Positions 1 to 9,447 of a stretch of 64,000 bases of DNA are shown here, piece after piece. The notes under the pieces are model-generated. The model did no database searches. It worked only from the letters and a program-made list of their open reading frames with translations, and had not been told where the DNA came from. Position 1 is the stretch's first letter, and each line of letters starts with the position of its first letter. This DNA is from Corynebacterium gallinarum (GTDB lineage Bacteria > Actinomycetota > Actinomycetes > Mycobacteriales > Mycobacteriaceae), in contig NZ_JACSPR010000006.1 in NCBI RefSeq assembly GCF_014837045.1, positions 62,001 through 126,000 on the forward strand. Direction: 5' to 3'. The translations under genes were made by a program, and so were the position numbers.

Positions 1-340
1 CATGTCCCTCTGTACCGATGGAGCAGGTGACATCCACGGCGGTGGCCCCCTCCCCCAGGGCCGCCACCAGACGCTGTGCCCTCACCTCGGAGACCTGCAT
101 CGGGGTGGCCTGCTGGGCGGAATCATGGCACATCAGCCAGTCACCGGGGAGTTTGCCCTCCGCGGAACGACGCGCCCCGGCCAGTTCCGCCACCGCCCTG
201 CCGTGCTCACCGAAGCGGGCACGCAGCGCAGCCACATCGGAGATCATGGTCTTCTTCGTCAGCGCCAGATCACGCGTGGCGGCATCGATATCGGGGAGGT
301 GGTCGATGAGGAAGCGCACCTCATCAGCGTTGAAACTCAT
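1..340 (-). CDS. THUMP-like / class I SAM-dependent methyltransferase, 3' part missing
   Basis: The gene starts at an ATG on the minus strand and runs off the left edge, so only about the first 113 residues are visible. The readable N-terminus (MSFNADEVRFL...) continues with an alpha-helical segment, a KLPG motif, a QQATP motif and a DVTCSIGTEG motif. This pattern is typical of the actinobacterial methyltransferase family that carries a THUMP-like domain; the last motif resembles the start of the SAM-binding fold. Its natural substrate is not known to me, though RNA is a reasonable guess from the family. It lies 24 bases downstream of the NUDIX gene in the same direction, so the two may be co-transcribed. 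The catalytic part lies outside the window. Confidence 0.7.
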   Translation of the reverse strand, partial: MSFNADEVRFLIDHLPDIDAATRDLALTKKTMISDVAALRARFGEHGRAVAELAGARRSAEGKLPGDWLMCHDSAQQATPMQVSEVRAQRLVAALGEGATAVDVTCSIGTEGH

Positions 341-364
341 TACCCCAGTCTATGGGGTGCGAGG

Positions 365-1174
365 TCAGAAGCGTTCGACCCGGTGCAGTTCGTAGAATTC
401 CCGGTAGCGGGGATTGTGCACGGCATCATCGACCACCGGGGTCATATCGAAGTCCTCGATCCGATCCATGAGTTCGGCGGTACTCGAGAATTGGGACAGT
501 TCATACAGTGACGCCCAAGTCGGGATGACCAGTCGCAACAACCCGGCGCGCCACCCCTCCAGGACGAGATCGGGTGGGAAATACCCGGTGGAGGATGCCT
601 CCCGGGTATTGCCGTCCGCGTGCTGTCCGTCTGGTTCAACGGCGACGAAGGAGAAAGTATCAAACCGTGCCTTGTCCCCCTCGGGGCTGGCCCAGCGGGC
701 AAACGGCACGATGAGATCAGTGCGGATGACCAGTTTCTCCTGGGTGAGCATCTCGGTCAGAGAGATCTCATGGCGTTCCAGCTTGGCCCGGTAGGAGTGG
801 TAGCGGCTGGCGTCCTGGACCAGCTCACCGGCATCGCGGTGCTCGGCCAGCAGGGTGCCCGCCTCCTCAAAGAGTTCGCGCACCGCGGCAAAGACGAGCG
901 CATAGGCGACCTCCGGGCTGGTGCCCAGTCGCCCCGCCCACTCCAGCGCATCCGGGCCTTTCCAGATATCAGGGCTGTGTCCCGCGGAGAAGTCCGGGAA
1001 GTCACGCGGATCCACACCACCACCGGGAAAGACCGTGGCGCGGGGAAAGTGTGGCATGGTGGGCATCCGCTCCTGGATGTAGACCTCGAGCGTCGGTTGT
1101 CCCTCAAAGTGCCCATCCCGGACCAGCAGCACCGTGGCGGCCAGTCTGCGGCCACCCAACCCCTCCATCACCAT
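365..1174 (-). CDS. NUDIX hydrolase (NUDT19/CoA-pyrophosphatase-like)
   Basis: 269 residues. The chain has the split NUDIX signature seen in NUDT19-like enzymes: FPGGGVDP near residue 49-56, a roughly 40-residue insertion, and then the helix RELFEEAG near residues 99-106 that carries the metal-binding glutamates. Enzymes of this family hydrolyse a nucleoside diphosphate linked to another moiety, often CoA or its esters, using Mg2+. The exact substrate cannot be read from sequence. A second in-frame ATG lies two codons downstream, and no strong ribosome binding site separates the two choices. It sits between an ABC ATPase gene and the methyltransferase gene, all in one direction. Confidence 0.8.
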   Translation of the reverse strand: MVMEGLGGRRLAATVLLVRDGHFEGQPTLEVYIQERMPTMPHFPRATVFPGGGVDPRDFPDFSAGHSPDIWKGPDALEWAGRLGTSPEVAYALVFAAVRELFEEAGTLLAEHRDAGELVQDASRYHSYRAKLERHEISLTEMLTQEKLVIRTDLIVPFARWASPEGDKARFDTFSFVAVEPDGQHADGNTREASSTGYFPPDLVLEGWRAGLLRLVIPTWASLYELSQFSSTAELMDRIEDFDMTPVVDDAVHNPRYREFYELHRVERF

Positions 1175-1239
1175 GCCTGCACCACACTTTCTCGATCAAC
1201 CATGAACAAGTTTAGGAAAACCACCCCGCCGGTTTATAT

Positions 1240-2103
1240 TCAGTTCTTGGCGCGACGCGTGCGGGCACGACGCACACGCCGGGCGAAGTACCTGTCACCG
1301 ATGCGATCCACCTGGATCGGCTGGTGGAAGGTCTTGGACAGGTTCTCGTCGGTAAGCACCTGGTCGATGAGGCCCTGGGCGACGATCTCGCCCTCATCCA
1401 GCAGCAGTGCGTGGGTGAAGCCGGTGGGGATCTCCTCAACATGGTGGGTGATCATGACGATCGCCGGGGCATCCGGATCCAGGGCCAGTTCACCGAGGTA
1501 GTTGACCAGATCCTCACGCCCACCCAGATCCATGCCGGCGGCCGGTTCATCGAGGATGAGCAGCTCGGGGTTGATCATCAGTGCACGCGCAACGAGCACG
1601 CGTTTTCGTTCACCCTCGGACAGGGTGCCCCAGGTGCGGTCACCGAGGTGGAGCGCGCCGACCCGCTCGAGAATCTCCGTGGCCTGGTTGAAGTCCATCT
1701 CGCTGTACTCCTCGCGCCAGCGACCGAGGATGGCGTAACCGGCGGACACCACCAGGTCACTGACCTTCTCGTCCCCGGGGATGCGGTTGCCCAGGGCGGA
1801 GGAGCTCACACCGATCATGCCGCGCAGATCGCGCATATCGGTCTTGCCCACCACTTCGCCCATGATGCGGGCGTGGCCGGCGGAGGGGAACTCCTCGGCA
1901 GCGGCCATGCGGATCAGGGTGGTCTTGCCCGCGCCGTTGGGTCCGATGATCACCCAGCGCTCATCCAGTTCGACCTGCCAGTCGACGGGGCCGACGAGGT
2001 TCCGGTTATCACGGGTGAAGGTCACACCCCGGAAGTCGATGAGGAGATCCTCGTTGTAATCCTCTTGAAGTTCAGTCGCAGCGTCATTCACATCTTCCAT
2101 CAT
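1240..2103 (-). CDS. ABC transporter-type ATP-binding protein
   Basis: 287 residues containing one complete ABC ATPase domain. Walker A is GPNGAGKT (residues 54-61), the signature is LSEGERKRV and Walker B is LLILDEPAAGMD, followed by the switch histidine in MITHHVEEI. No membrane segment is present and no permease gene lies beside it. It may therefore be a soluble ABC protein of the YlmA/ModF-like kind or work with a permease encoded elsewhere. The C-terminus is very basic (RRVRRARTRRAK), which could contact RNA or membrane phospholipid. It is divergent from glgE across a 135-base gap. The family assignment is firm but the function is not. Confidence 0.85.
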   Translation of the reverse strand: MMEDVNDAATELQEDYNEDLLIDFRGVTFTRDNRNLVGPVDWQVELDERWVIIGPNGAGKTTLIRMAAAEEFPSAGHARIMGEVVGKTDMRDLRGMIGVSSSALGNRIPGDEKVSDLVVSAGYAILGRWREEYSEMDFNQATEILERVGALHLGDRTWGTLSEGERKRVLVARALMINPELLILDEPAAGMDLGGREDLVNYLGELALDPDAPAIVMITHHVEEIPTGFTHALLLDEGEIVAQGLIDQVLTDENLSKTFHQPIQVDRIGDRYFARRVRRARTRRAKN

Positions 2104-2238
2104 GTCCGATTTCCGCGGTCCCGTGTGGAACTGACACAGCTCGGATAAGATTTTGGCAGGGTTCGGCCGGGGTGATCACCACCCCCGTCGCCTGTTTCAA
2201 GTCCGTGTTGAATCTGCACCGCTAATGAGGAGAAAACT

Positions 2239-4266
2239 GTGACTGGTCGTCTCGGTATCGATGATGTTCGCCCCCAGCTTCTAGATAAGAACCCGGCGAA
2301 GGCGGTGGTCGGTGAGATCGTGCCTGTCTCGGCGATCGCCTGGCGCGAGGGCCATGACGCCATCTCCGCGACGCTGAACGTCCAGGGCCCGACGGAATCC
2401 TCCGTGGCCGCCGAGCCGATCCAGATCCCCATGCGGCAGACCCCCGGCAACCAGGACCAGGTCAACGCCTTCTTCGTCCCCGATGTCCCCGGCACCTGGA
2501 CCTTCCGCGTGGATGCCTGGTCCGATCCGATGGCCACCTGGCGCCACGCCGTGACCACCAAGATCGAGGCCGGCCAGTCCGCCAGCGAGCTCTACAATGA
2601 CCTCGAGCACGGTGCGCTCCTGTTCGAGCGCGCCGCCGAGAACCTGCCCGACGGTGAGCGCAAAACGCTTCTCGACGTCGCGGCCTCCCTGCGTGGTGAC
2701 GGTAATCTCCGCGCCCGCGTCGCCCCGGGTATCTCCGGGGAGACCATGCAGCTGCTGGAGCGTTACCCGCTGCGTGAACTGCTCACCCGGGGTGAGAACC
2801 TGCAGGTCAAGGTCGAGCGTCGCGACGCTCTGGTCAACTCCTGGTACGAGCTGTTCCCCCGCTCCACCGGTGGTTGGGATGACAACGGCAACCCCGTCCA
2901 CGGCACCTTCGACACCACCGCAAAGGCACTCGACCGCGTGGCAGCCATGGGCTTCGACACCGTCTACTTCCCACCGATCCACCCGATCGGTGAGGTCAAC
3001 CGCAAGGGCCGCAACAACTCCCTCACCCCGGATGCCCACGATGTCGGCTCCCCCTGGGCAATCGGGTCCAAGGACGGTGGCCACGACGCCATCCACCCAC
3101 AGCTGGGCACCGAGGAGGACTTCAGGAAACTGCTGGCGCGCGCCGAGGAACTCGGCCTGGAGGTCGCACTCGACCTCGCCCTGCAGGCCGCGCCCGACCA
3201 CCCGTGGGCGAAGGAGCACCCGGAATTCTTCACCGTGCTGCCGGACGGCACCATCGCGTATGCGGAGAACCCCCCGAAGAAGTACCAGGACATCTACCCG
3301 ATCAACTTCGACAACGCCCCGGAGAAGATCTACAAGGAGGTCTACCGTGTGGTGAAGTACTGGGTGGACCTGGGGGTGACCACCTTCCGCGTGGACAACC
3401 CGCACACCAAGCCCGCCAACTTCTGGCAGTGGCTGATCTCCGAGATCCACGAGACCGACCCCGATGTCATCTTCCTCGCCGAGGCCTTCACCCGCCCGGC
3501 GCGTCTGTACGGCCTGGCCAAGATCGGTTTCTCCCAGTCCTACACCTACTTCACCTGGAAGGTCTCCAAGGAGGAACTCACCGAGTTCGCCACTGAGATC
3601 GCCGAGATGGCTGACATCTCCCGCCCGAACCTGTTCGTCAACACCCCGGACATTCTCCACGCCTCCCTGCAGCACGGAGGTCGCGCAATGTTCGCCATCC
3701 GCGCAGCGCTTGCCGCCACCATGTCCCCGCTGTGGGGCGTGTACTCAGGTTATGAACTCTTCGAGCACCAGGCGGTCAAGCCCGGTTCCGAGGAGTACCT
3801 GGATTCCGAGAAGTACGAGCTGCGTCCGCGTGATTTCGAGGCCGCCCTGGAATCCAACGATTCCCTCGAGCCCTATCTCACCGCTCTCAACCAGATCCGT
3901 CGCGCCAATCCCGCGCTGCAGCAGCTGCGCAACATCCACTTCCACGAGGCCGACAATGATCAAATCATCGTCTACTCCAAGGTCGATGCTCTCACCGGCA
4001 ACACCGTCCTGGTGGTGGTGAACCTGGATCCGCGGTCCGCCCGTGAGGCCACGGTTCATCTGGATCTGACCGCTCTGGGACGTGAACCCGGCGCTACATT
4101 CGAGGTCCGCGACGCGATCACCGGGGTCACCTACACCTGGGGTGCCACCAACTTCGTCCGCCTGGAGCCACTGAAGGATGTCGCCCACATCTTCGTCCTC
4201 CCGGAGCTGCCGGCCGCGCGTCGGGAGCGTCTGGCCTGGCGCCAGATCGACAAGTACCGCGCATAG
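2239..4266 (+). CDS. glgE: Alpha-1,4-glucan:maltose-1-phosphate maltosyltransferase GlgE
   Basis: 675 residues of the GH13_3 family. The enzyme transfers maltose from maltose-1-phosphate to the non-reducing end of alpha-1,4-glucans in the cytoplasm, the polymerising step of the trehalose-to-glucan pathway. Visible landmarks are the [13 protein letters not shown] loop, the nucleophile Asp386 in [10 protein letters not shown], the acid/base Glu415 in FLAEAF, and Asp471 in NTPDI. These align with D394, E423 and D480 of the Streptomyces enzyme with a shift of 8-9. The GTG start is supported by GAGGAG six bases upstream. glgB follows after 90 bases in the same direction, so the pair builds and branches one polymer. 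Confidence 0.97.
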   Translation: MTGRLGIDDVRPQLLDKNPAKAVVGEIVPVSAIAWREGHDAISATLNVQGPTESSVAAEPIQIPMRQTPGNQDQVNAFFVPDVPGTWTFRVDAWSDPMATWRHAVTTKIEAGQSASELYNDLEHGALLFERAAENLPDGERKTLLDVAASLRGDGNLRARVAPGISGETMQLLERYPLRELLTRGENLQVKVERRDALVNSWYELFPRSTGGWDDNGNPVHGTFDTTAKALDRVAAMGFDTVYFPPIHPIGEVNRKGRNNSLTPDAHDVGSPWAIGSKDGGHDAIHPQLGTEEDFRKLLARAEELGLEVALDLALQAAPDHPWAKEHPEFFTVLPDGTIAYAENPPKKYQDIYPINFDNAPEKIYKEVYRVVKYWVDLGVTTFRVDNPHTKPANFWQWLISEIHETDPDVIFLAEAFTRPARLYGLAKIGFSQSYTYFTWKVSKEELTEFATEIAEMADISRPNLFVNTPDILHASLQHGGRAMFAIRAALAATMSPLWGVYSGYELFEHQAVKPGSEEYLDSEKYELRPRDFEAALESNDSLEPYLTALNQIRRANPALQQLRNIHFHEADNDQIIVYSKVDALTGNTVLVVVNLDPRSAREATVHLDLTALGREPGATFEVRDAITGVTYTWGATNFVRLEPLKDVAHIFVLPELPAARRERLAWRQIDKYRA

Positions 4267-4356
4267 ATCCCGTACGCGGGCGCCCGAACTGCGGTAGCGT
4301 CGAAACAGTCAAACCCACTGAATACCCCTTGATTTTTCCCGATAAGGACGAATGTC

Positions 4357-6552
4357 ATGACCCCTGCTTCCGCGAACGACCTGTTGATCCCCGAAGAGGA
4401 TCTCAACCGGTTACGCCATTGCCGCCACCACAACCCCCACGGTTTCTATGGTTGGCACGCCACCGCCGACGGTTCGGTGGTCCGCACCCGCCAGATCGGC
4501 GCAGAGAAGGTCGAGCTGGTCCTGGGTGATACCCAGATCGTCATGGACCCCATCGGTGATGACATCTTCGCCATCAAGCTCGGCAACCGGGAGCCCCTGG
4601 ATTACCGCCTGCGGGTCACCTGGCCGGAGCAGGAACCCGTGGTCGCCGCCGACCCCTATATCTTCCTGCCCACCCTCGGTGAGATGGACACCTACCTCAT
4701 CTCCGAGGGTCGCCACGAGCGCCTGTGGGATGTGCTCGGTGCGAATGTGAAGACCTACGAGACCACCCTGGGACAGGTCCGGGGCACCGCCTTCGCGGTG
4801 TGGGCACCCAATGCCATCGGTGTGGCCGTGGTCGGTGGCTTCAACGGGTGGAATGCCTCCCAGCACGCAATGCGGTCCCTCGGTGGTTCCGGTGTCTGGG
4901 AGCTATTCATCCCCAACATCGGAGCTGGTGAGGTCTATAAGTTCGCCATCCAGACCAGGGAGGGCCACCGTCGCGACAAGGCCGACCCCATGGCACGTCA
5001 GGCGGAACTGCCACCGGCAACCGGATCCATCGTGGTGGAATCCGACTACCAGTGGCAGGACTCCGGGTGGATGGACAAGCGCGCGGAGATCGACACCGCC
5101 AGCACCCCGATGAGTGTCTATGAGGTGCATCTGGGTTCCTGGCGCTGGGGTCGCTCCTATGCCGATCTGGCCACCGAGCTCGTGGACTATGTCGCCGACC
5201 TCGGCTACACCCATGTGGAGTTCATGCCGGTCGCGGAACACCCCTTCGGTGGTTCCTGGGGTTACCAGGTCACCGGTTACTACGCTCCCACCTCCCGGTG
5301 GGGCTCACCTGATGAGCTGCGCAAGCTCATCGACGCCTTCCACACCCGTGGCATCGGCGTGATCATCGACTGGGTGCCCGCCCACTTCCCCAAGGATGAC
5401 TGGGCACTGGCGAGGTTCGACGGTCAGGCCCTCTACGAGCACCCAGACTGGCGCCGCGGTGAGCAGAAGGACTGGGGCACCTACGTCTTCGACTTCGGTC
5501 GCAATGAGGTCCGTAACTTCCTCGTCGCCAATGCCCTGTACTGGTTGGAGGAATTCCACGTCGATGGCCTGCGTGTGGATGCCGTGGCCTCCATGCTCTA
5601 CCTCGACTACTCCCGTGAGCACGGCGAGTGGGAGCCCAACGTCTACGGTGGCCGCGAGAACCTGGAGGCCGTCCAGTTCATCCAGGAGATGAACGCCACC
5701 GTGCAACGTGTGCACCCGGGTGCACTGACCATCGCCGAGGAATCCACCTCCTGGCCCGGTGTCACCGCACCGACCTGGGACGGCGGCCTGGGCTTCTCCC
5801 TGAAGTGGAACATGGGCTGGATGAACGACACCCTGGAGTACTTCTCCAATGACCCGATCCACCGCTCCTTCCATCACAATGAGCTCACCTTCTCCCTGGT
5901 GTATGCGTTCTCGGAGCGTTTCGTCCTGCCGATCTCCCATGACGAGGTCGTCCACGGCAAGGGTTCCCTGTGGAACCGCATGCCCGGTGACACCTGGAAC
6001 AAGGCAGCCGGGATGCGCACCCTGCTCGCCTACATGTGGGCACACCCGGGTAAGAAGCTGCTGTTCATGGGCCAGGAACTGGGCCAGCGCGACGAGTGGT
6101 CCGAGGGCCATGAACTGCCCTGGGGTGTCGTCGAGGGCTGGCAGGGTGAATACCACGAGGGTATTTCCGATCTTGTCCGTGAACTCAACTCCACCTACAA
6201 GGAGGTCACCGCGCTCCACCAGCGGGATTTCTCCGGTGAGGGCTTCACCTGGAACAAGGCCGATGATGCCAGCAACAACATCCTGGTGTTCACCCGTTAC
6301 GGTGACGACGGTTCCCAGGCACTGTGTGTCTTCAACCTCTCCGGCACCTCCCAGCCGGAGTACCAGGTCGGTGTCTCCGGTGGAGGCTCCTGGCGGCTGG
6401 TGCTCAACACCGATGATGAGCAGTACCACGGTGCCAACAACCCGCTGCCCGAGACCATCGAGGCGGAGAAGGTCGACCGGGATGGCTTCCCCTACACCAC
6501 CACCCTGCACTCCCCCGCGATGAGTGCACAGTTCTACGTCTGGGAGGGTTAA
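4357..6552 (+). CDS. glgB: 1,4-alpha-glucan branching enzyme GlgB
   Basis: 731 residues of GH13 subfamily 9. It cuts an alpha-1,4 chain and re-attaches it through an alpha-1,6 bond, acting on the glucan extended by GlgE. The order is an N-terminal carbohydrate-binding module, the (beta/alpha)8 barrel and a C-terminal all-beta domain. The catalytic triad is visible: Asp408 (DGLRVDAV), Glu461 (TIAEES) and Asp529 (ISHDEV), each offset by +3 from E. coli D405, E458 and D526. The ATG at 4357 is preceded by AAGGA about 8 bases upstream. Transcription ends at the hairpin right after the stop codon. Confidence 0.97.
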   Translation: MTPASANDLLIPEEDLNRLRHCRHHNPHGFYGWHATADGSVVRTRQIGAEKVELVLGDTQIVMDPIGDDIFAIKLGNREPLDYRLRVTWPEQEPVVAADPYIFLPTLGEMDTYLISEGRHERLWDVLGANVKTYETTLGQVRGTAFAVWAPNAIGVAVVGGFNGWNASQHAMRSLGGSGVWELFIPNIGAGEVYKFAIQTREGHRRDKADPMARQAELPPATGSIVVESDYQWQDSGWMDKRAEIDTASTPMSVYEVHLGSWRWGRSYADLATELVDYVADLGYTHVEFMPVAEHPFGGSWGYQVTGYYAPTSRWGSPDELRKLIDAFHTRGIGVIIDWVPAHFPKDDWALARFDGQALYEHPDWRRGEQKDWGTYVFDFGRNEVRNFLVANALYWLEEFHVDGLRVDAVASMLYLDYSREHGEWEPNVYGGRENLEAVQFIQEMNATVQRVHPGALTIAEESTSWPGVTAPTWDGGLGFSLKWNMGWMNDTLEYFSNDPIHRSFHHNELTFSLVYAFSERFVLPISHDEVVHGKGSLWNRMPGDTWNKAAGMRTLLAYMWAHPGKKLLFMGQELGQRDEWSEGHELPWGVVEGWQGEYHEGISDLVRELNSTYKEVTALHQRDFSGEGFTWNKADDASNNILVFTRYGDDGSQALCVFNLSGTSQPEYQVGVSGGGSWRLVLNTDDEQYHGANNPLPETIEAEKVDRDGFPYTTTLHSPAMSAQFYVWEG

Positions 6553-6567
6553 ACCCCCGGATGGCAT

Positions 6568-6613
6568 AAAAGACTGCCCCATGACCACGTCGGTGGTCAT
6601 GGGGCAGTCTTTT
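6568..6613. terminator. Bidirectional rho-independent terminator (glgB / thioredoxin-like gene)
   Basis: A perfect 21-bp stem (AAAAGACTGCCCC...) with a 4-base loop lies between two convergent genes. The A-run on one side and the T-run on the other make it functional in both directions. Confidence 0.95.
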
Positions 6614-6623
6614 ATGTGTGTGG

Positions 6624-7583
6624 CTAGTAGAGGGCGCTGGCCATCCTCCCGCGTGCGCTGAGCACCCGGGGATCGGTCGGATCGAACAGACCGAACAGTT
6701 CGATGAGGCGGTTCTTCACCGTATCCTTCTCCTTGCCCGCGGTACGGGTCAGGAGTGCGATGAGCCGGTTGAAGGCTGCCTCGGGGTTACCTGCCACGAT
6801 CTCTGCATCAGCCGCGGCAAAGGCCTTGTCCGGATCGGTGGGATCCGCGTCGGCCTCGGCGATGACATCCGTGTCCCCCGGGGTGGACCCCAGACGGCTC
6901 ATCAGCATGGCGGTGTCACGGGCCTGCTTGATCTCGGCGTTCTTCGGCTCCTCGGCGAGGATCTCCTCATAGATCCGGATCGCCTCCTCGAAGTTGCCTG
7001 CGTTGAGGGCGTCGGTGGCGGCGTCGAGACGCGGGTCCTCCGGCTCGGCAGACTCTGCGGCTGGGGCGCCCTCGGGCAGGCCCTCCAGCTGCGGGCCGAC
7101 GGCCTGGATGACGGAATTGACCCACTGCTCGATGGCCTCGGCGGGCTGGCCTCCCTGGAAGTCCGCCAGGGGCCGTCCGGCGGCCACCGCGATGGTGGTC
7201 GGCAGGCCCTGCACCCCGAAGACCTGGGCCACATCAGGTGTGGTGTCGGCGTCGATATAGGCGAAGATGAAGGACAGCCCCGCGTTGGCGGCCAGGGCGG
7301 TGAAATCAGCCCTGAGCTGTTCCGAATCGGGGCTGCGGGAGGTGCCGATGAGGACGATGACGGGCACCTGGGTGGATCGGCGCAGCACCTCATTTTCCAG
7401 ATTGTCCATCGTGACGGTGATGGACGTGGCGATCCCATGGGAGGCGGGTCCCGCCTCATGGTTCTTCTGGCGGGCCTCGGCACGGGCCTTCACCTCGCCC
7501 AGATCAATGGCGCCACTGGCAAGACGGCCGGGTGTGGTCACGGTTGCAACACTCTTTCTCTGGTTCTCGGCGGATGGTCCCAT
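6624..7583 (-). CDS. Thioredoxin-fold/TPR co-chaperone-like protein (CnoX/YbbN family)
   Basis: 319 residues. The first ~40 residues are followed by a thioredoxin fold (VPVIVLIGTSRSPDSEQL ... GLPTTIAVAAGRP) and then a helical TPR-like half (NAGNFEEAIRIYEEIL...). The CxxC active-site position reads SRSPDS, so both catalytic cysteines are missing and it cannot be a classical dithiol oxidoreductase. This is the layout of CnoX/YbbN chaperedoxins, which bind unfolded proteins and hand them to chaperones; that role is inferred from the family. The true start may be the GTG at 7541, which gives a conventional N-terminus. The gene ends into the terminator shared with glgB. Confidence 0.85.
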   Translation of the reverse strand: MGPSAENQRKSVATVTTPGRLASGAIDLGEVKARAEARQKNHEAGPASHGIATSITVTMDNLENEVLRRSTQVPVIVLIGTSRSPDSEQLRADFTALAANAGLSFIFAYIDADTTPDVAQVFGVQGLPTTIAVAAGRPLADFQGGQPAEAIEQWVNSVIQAVGPQLEGLPEGAPAAESAEPEDPRLDAATDALNAGNFEEAIRIYEEILAEEPKNAEIKQARDTAMLMSRLGSTPGDTDVIAEADADPTDPDKAFAAADAEIVAGNPEAAFNRLIALLTRTAGKEKDTVKNRLIELFGLFDPTDPRVLSARGRMASALY

Positions 7584-7589
7584 CCAACT

Positions 7590-7898
7590 CTACTGATCAC
7601 CGGACAGACGTTCCTCCACGGCTTCCACCTTGCGGGTGAGGGTGTTGGTGTAACCGGGACGGATATCCGCCTTGATCACCAGGGAGGTACGAGGGGACAC
7701 CCGGGAGACGGCCTCCGTGGCGCGTTTGACCACGTCGAAGACCTCATCCCACTCCCCCTCGATGAGCGTGAACATGGCGTTGGTCTCATTGGGCAGACCT
7801 GATTCCCTGACCACACGGATGGCCTCGGTGACGGCGTCGGCCATCTCCGCGTCGGGATTGTCGGTGACGGTTGGGGCAACTGAAAAGGCGATGAGCAT
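7590..7898 (-). CDS. MTH1187/YqgV-family thiamine-binding protein
   Basis: 102 residues matching the whole length of the MTH1187 (DUF77) family, small ferredoxin-like proteins of which some members bind thiamine. Family marks include the MLIAFSVAP start, the NETNAMFTLIEGEWDEVF stretch and the late SLVIKADIRPG motif. The stop codon lies 6 bases before the longest start of the thioredoxin-like gene in the same direction, so the two form an operon. TAATCT lies 6 bases upstream of the ATG and could be a -10 element giving a leaderless transcript, though it is not a perfect match. Confidence 0.85.
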   Translation of the reverse strand: MLIAFSVAPTVTDNPDAEMADAVTEAIRVVRESGLPNETNAMFTLIEGEWDEVFDVVKRATEAVSRVSPRTSLVIKADIRPGYTNTLTRKVEAVEERLSGDQ

Positions 7899-7961
7899 GA
7901 TGCCAGATTACCCGTGATCACCGACACCGGCCCTATTCCTGCAGGCGTGTGGTCACAGGAA

Positions 7962-7967
7962 TAGAAT
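7962..7967 (+). promoter_or_regulatory. Candidate -10 element for a leaderless mce transcript
   Basis: TAGAAT fits the corynebacterial TANANT -10 consensus and lies 7 bases before the ATG at 7975. Transcription from the usual distance would begin at or next to that ATG. A clear -35 is not seen. Confidence 0.5.
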
Positions 7968-7974
7968 GTGGACT

Positions 7975-8433
7975 ATGACTGAAAACCCACAAGCAATTGA
8001 TATCCCCCACGAGTACGTCGTCTGCCTCGACCATGTCGGCATCGCCGTCCCCGATCTGGATGCAGCCGTCGAGTTCTACCGCAGCGCATTCGGGTGGGTC
8101 AACCACCACCAGGAGACCAACGAGGAACAGGGCGTGACCGAGGCCATGGTCGGCCCGAAGAACATGACCGAGACCGATGGCATGCTCCAGCTGCTCGCCC
8201 CGCTGAATGAGGAATCCACCATCGCCAAGTTCATCGAGAAGAAGGGCCCGGGCCTGCAGCAGATGTGCCTGCGCACCCACCACCTCGATGAGCTGTCCGA
8301 CTACCTGCGCAAGCAGAACATCCGTCTGCTCTATGACACCCCGAAGATCGGCACCGGTGGCGCCCGCATCAACTTCGTCCACCCCAAGGATGCCGGTGGC
8401 GTGCTGCTGGAACTGACAGAGCCCGCCAAGTAG
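7975..8433 (+). CDS. mce: Methylmalonyl-CoA epimerase (glyoxalase/VOC fold)
   Basis: 152 residues from the ATG at 7975 (MTENPQAI...). An in-frame ATG at 7966 is also possible, with AGGA five bases upstream. The chain has the paired beta-alpha-beta modules of the VOC superfamily. Metal-ligand residues sit in CLDHVGIAV, LQQMCLRTHHLDE and the late GVLLELTEP motif. It interconverts the (R) and (S) forms of methylmalonyl-CoA, linking propionyl-CoA carboxylation with the B12-dependent mutase. No mutase gene is in the window. It is divergent from the thiamine-binding-family gene. Confidence 0.88.
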   Translation: MTENPQAIDIPHEYVVCLDHVGIAVPDLDAAVEFYRSAFGWVNHHQETNEEQGVTEAMVGPKNMTETDGMLQLLAPLNEESTIAKFIEKKGPGLQQMCLRTHHLDELSDYLRKQNIRLLYDTPKIGTGGARINFVHPKDAGGVLLELTEPAK

Positions 8434-8437
8434 GGTT

Positions 8438-8722
8438 CTAGCGCCTGTCCCAGCAGGCCTTGTGCCAGTGCCGGCGGTCGTCGGCCCTGGCCCCGGTATC
8501 CCGGGGCCAGGCCACCACATGGGCCACTCCCGGGGGGATGTTCTGATTGCATCCCGGGCACACGTAGAACTTCGTGGCAGCTGAACTGCCCATCTGACGG
8601 ACCATATAGGGCTCACCGAAGGCCCACCGGGGTCCGTCCTGCACCTGGGTTCCCCAGTAGGCCGCACCGTCGCGGGGTAATTCGCGCGGTGCGGTTCTCA
8701 TTCTTCTGTTCCTGCGTGCCAC
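8438..8722 (-). CDS. Small putative zinc-binding protein downstream of nucS
   Basis: 94 residues from the GTG at 8722, which has AGGGGGA five bases upstream; an ATG at 8701 is an alternative. The protein has one clear motif, CPGCN, followed about 25-30 residues later by HWHKACW. Together with the intervening AHVVAW histidine this gives a zinc-ribbon or HNH-like set of ligands. Homologues annotated as hypothetical or ATP/GTP-binding are common beside nucS in actinobacteria, as far as I recall. It starts 10 bases after the nucS stop codon, so it is almost certainly co-transcribed with nucS. Function unknown; nucleic-acid binding is a guess from the metal motif. Confidence 0.75.
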   Translation of the reverse strand: MARRNRRMRTAPRELPRDGAAYWGTQVQDGPRWAFGEPYMVRQMGSSAATKFYVCPGCNQNIPPGVAHVVAWPRDTGARADDRRHWHKACWDRR

Positions 8723-8732
8723 TCGAGTCCCC

Positions 8733-9425
8733 CTAGAACAGCGTGAGCTCGTTGGATTCGATACCCCGCAGGGTCTGGTAGTCCAGGGTGACACAGCGGA
8801 TACCGCGGTCCTCCGCCAGGGTACGGGCCTGGGGTTTGATCTCCTGGGCCGCGAACACCCCCTGGACGGGTTTGAGCAGTTCATCCCTGTTGAGCAGCTC
8901 CAGGTACCGGCTCAACTGCTCCACACCGTCGATATTGCCACGACGTTTGATCTCCACGGCTACGGTCTGGCCGTCCGCATCCCGGCACAGGATATCCACG
9001 GGGCCGATCGCGGTCGGGTATTCCCGGCGCACCAGGGTGTATCCCTCACCGAGGGTGGTGATGTGTTCGGCGAGCAGCTCCTGCAGATGATCCTCCACAC
9101 CGTCCTTGACCAGACCGGGATCCACACCCAGATCATGGGAGAGCTCGGAGTGGATCTTCTCCACGGTGATCCGCAGCTGCTCCCCCTTCTTGTTCTCCAC
9201 CACCCAGAGGTGGACACCCACCTCCTCGCCGTCCTCATCGGTGATGGGGGTCTCGGTGAGGGTGCATGGGGGTGTCATCCAGTTGAGGGGCTTGTAGGCC
9301 CGGTCATCGGCGTGGATGGAGACGGACCCATCCGCCTTGACCATCAGGAGGCGATCAGCCATCGGGAGATGGGCTTCCAGACGGCCTATGTAATCTACTG
9401 AGCAACGGGCAATGACAAGACGCAT
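8733..9425 (-). CDS. nucS: Mismatch-specific endonuclease NucS (EndoMS)
   Basis: 230 residues. NucS makes double-strand cuts at mismatched bases and replaces MutS/MutL in actinobacteria. The N-terminal half is the mismatch-binding and dimerisation domain, with Trp49 in LNWM. The C-terminal half carries the RecB-like nuclease motif: Asp144 in GPVDIL, and Glu158-x-Lys160 in VAVEIKRR. The last residues (LTLF) form the short tail that binds the beta sliding clamp in characterised homologues. It is the middle gene of a three-gene minus-strand unit, between the DUF2550 gene and the small zinc-binding protein gene. Confidence 0.96.
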   Translation of the reverse strand: MRLVIARCSVDYIGRLEAHLPMADRLLMVKADGSVSIHADDRAYKPLNWMTPPCTLTETPITDEDGEEVGVHLWVVENKKGEQLRITVEKIHSELSHDLGVDPGLVKDGVEDHLQELLAEHITTLGEGYTLVRREYPTAIGPVDILCRDADGQTVAVEIKRRGNIDGVEQLSRYLELLNRDELLKPVQGVFAAQEIKPQARTLAEDRGIRCVTLDYQTLRGIESNELTLF

Positions 9426-9447
9426 GTCCCTACAATAACCAACCCGG

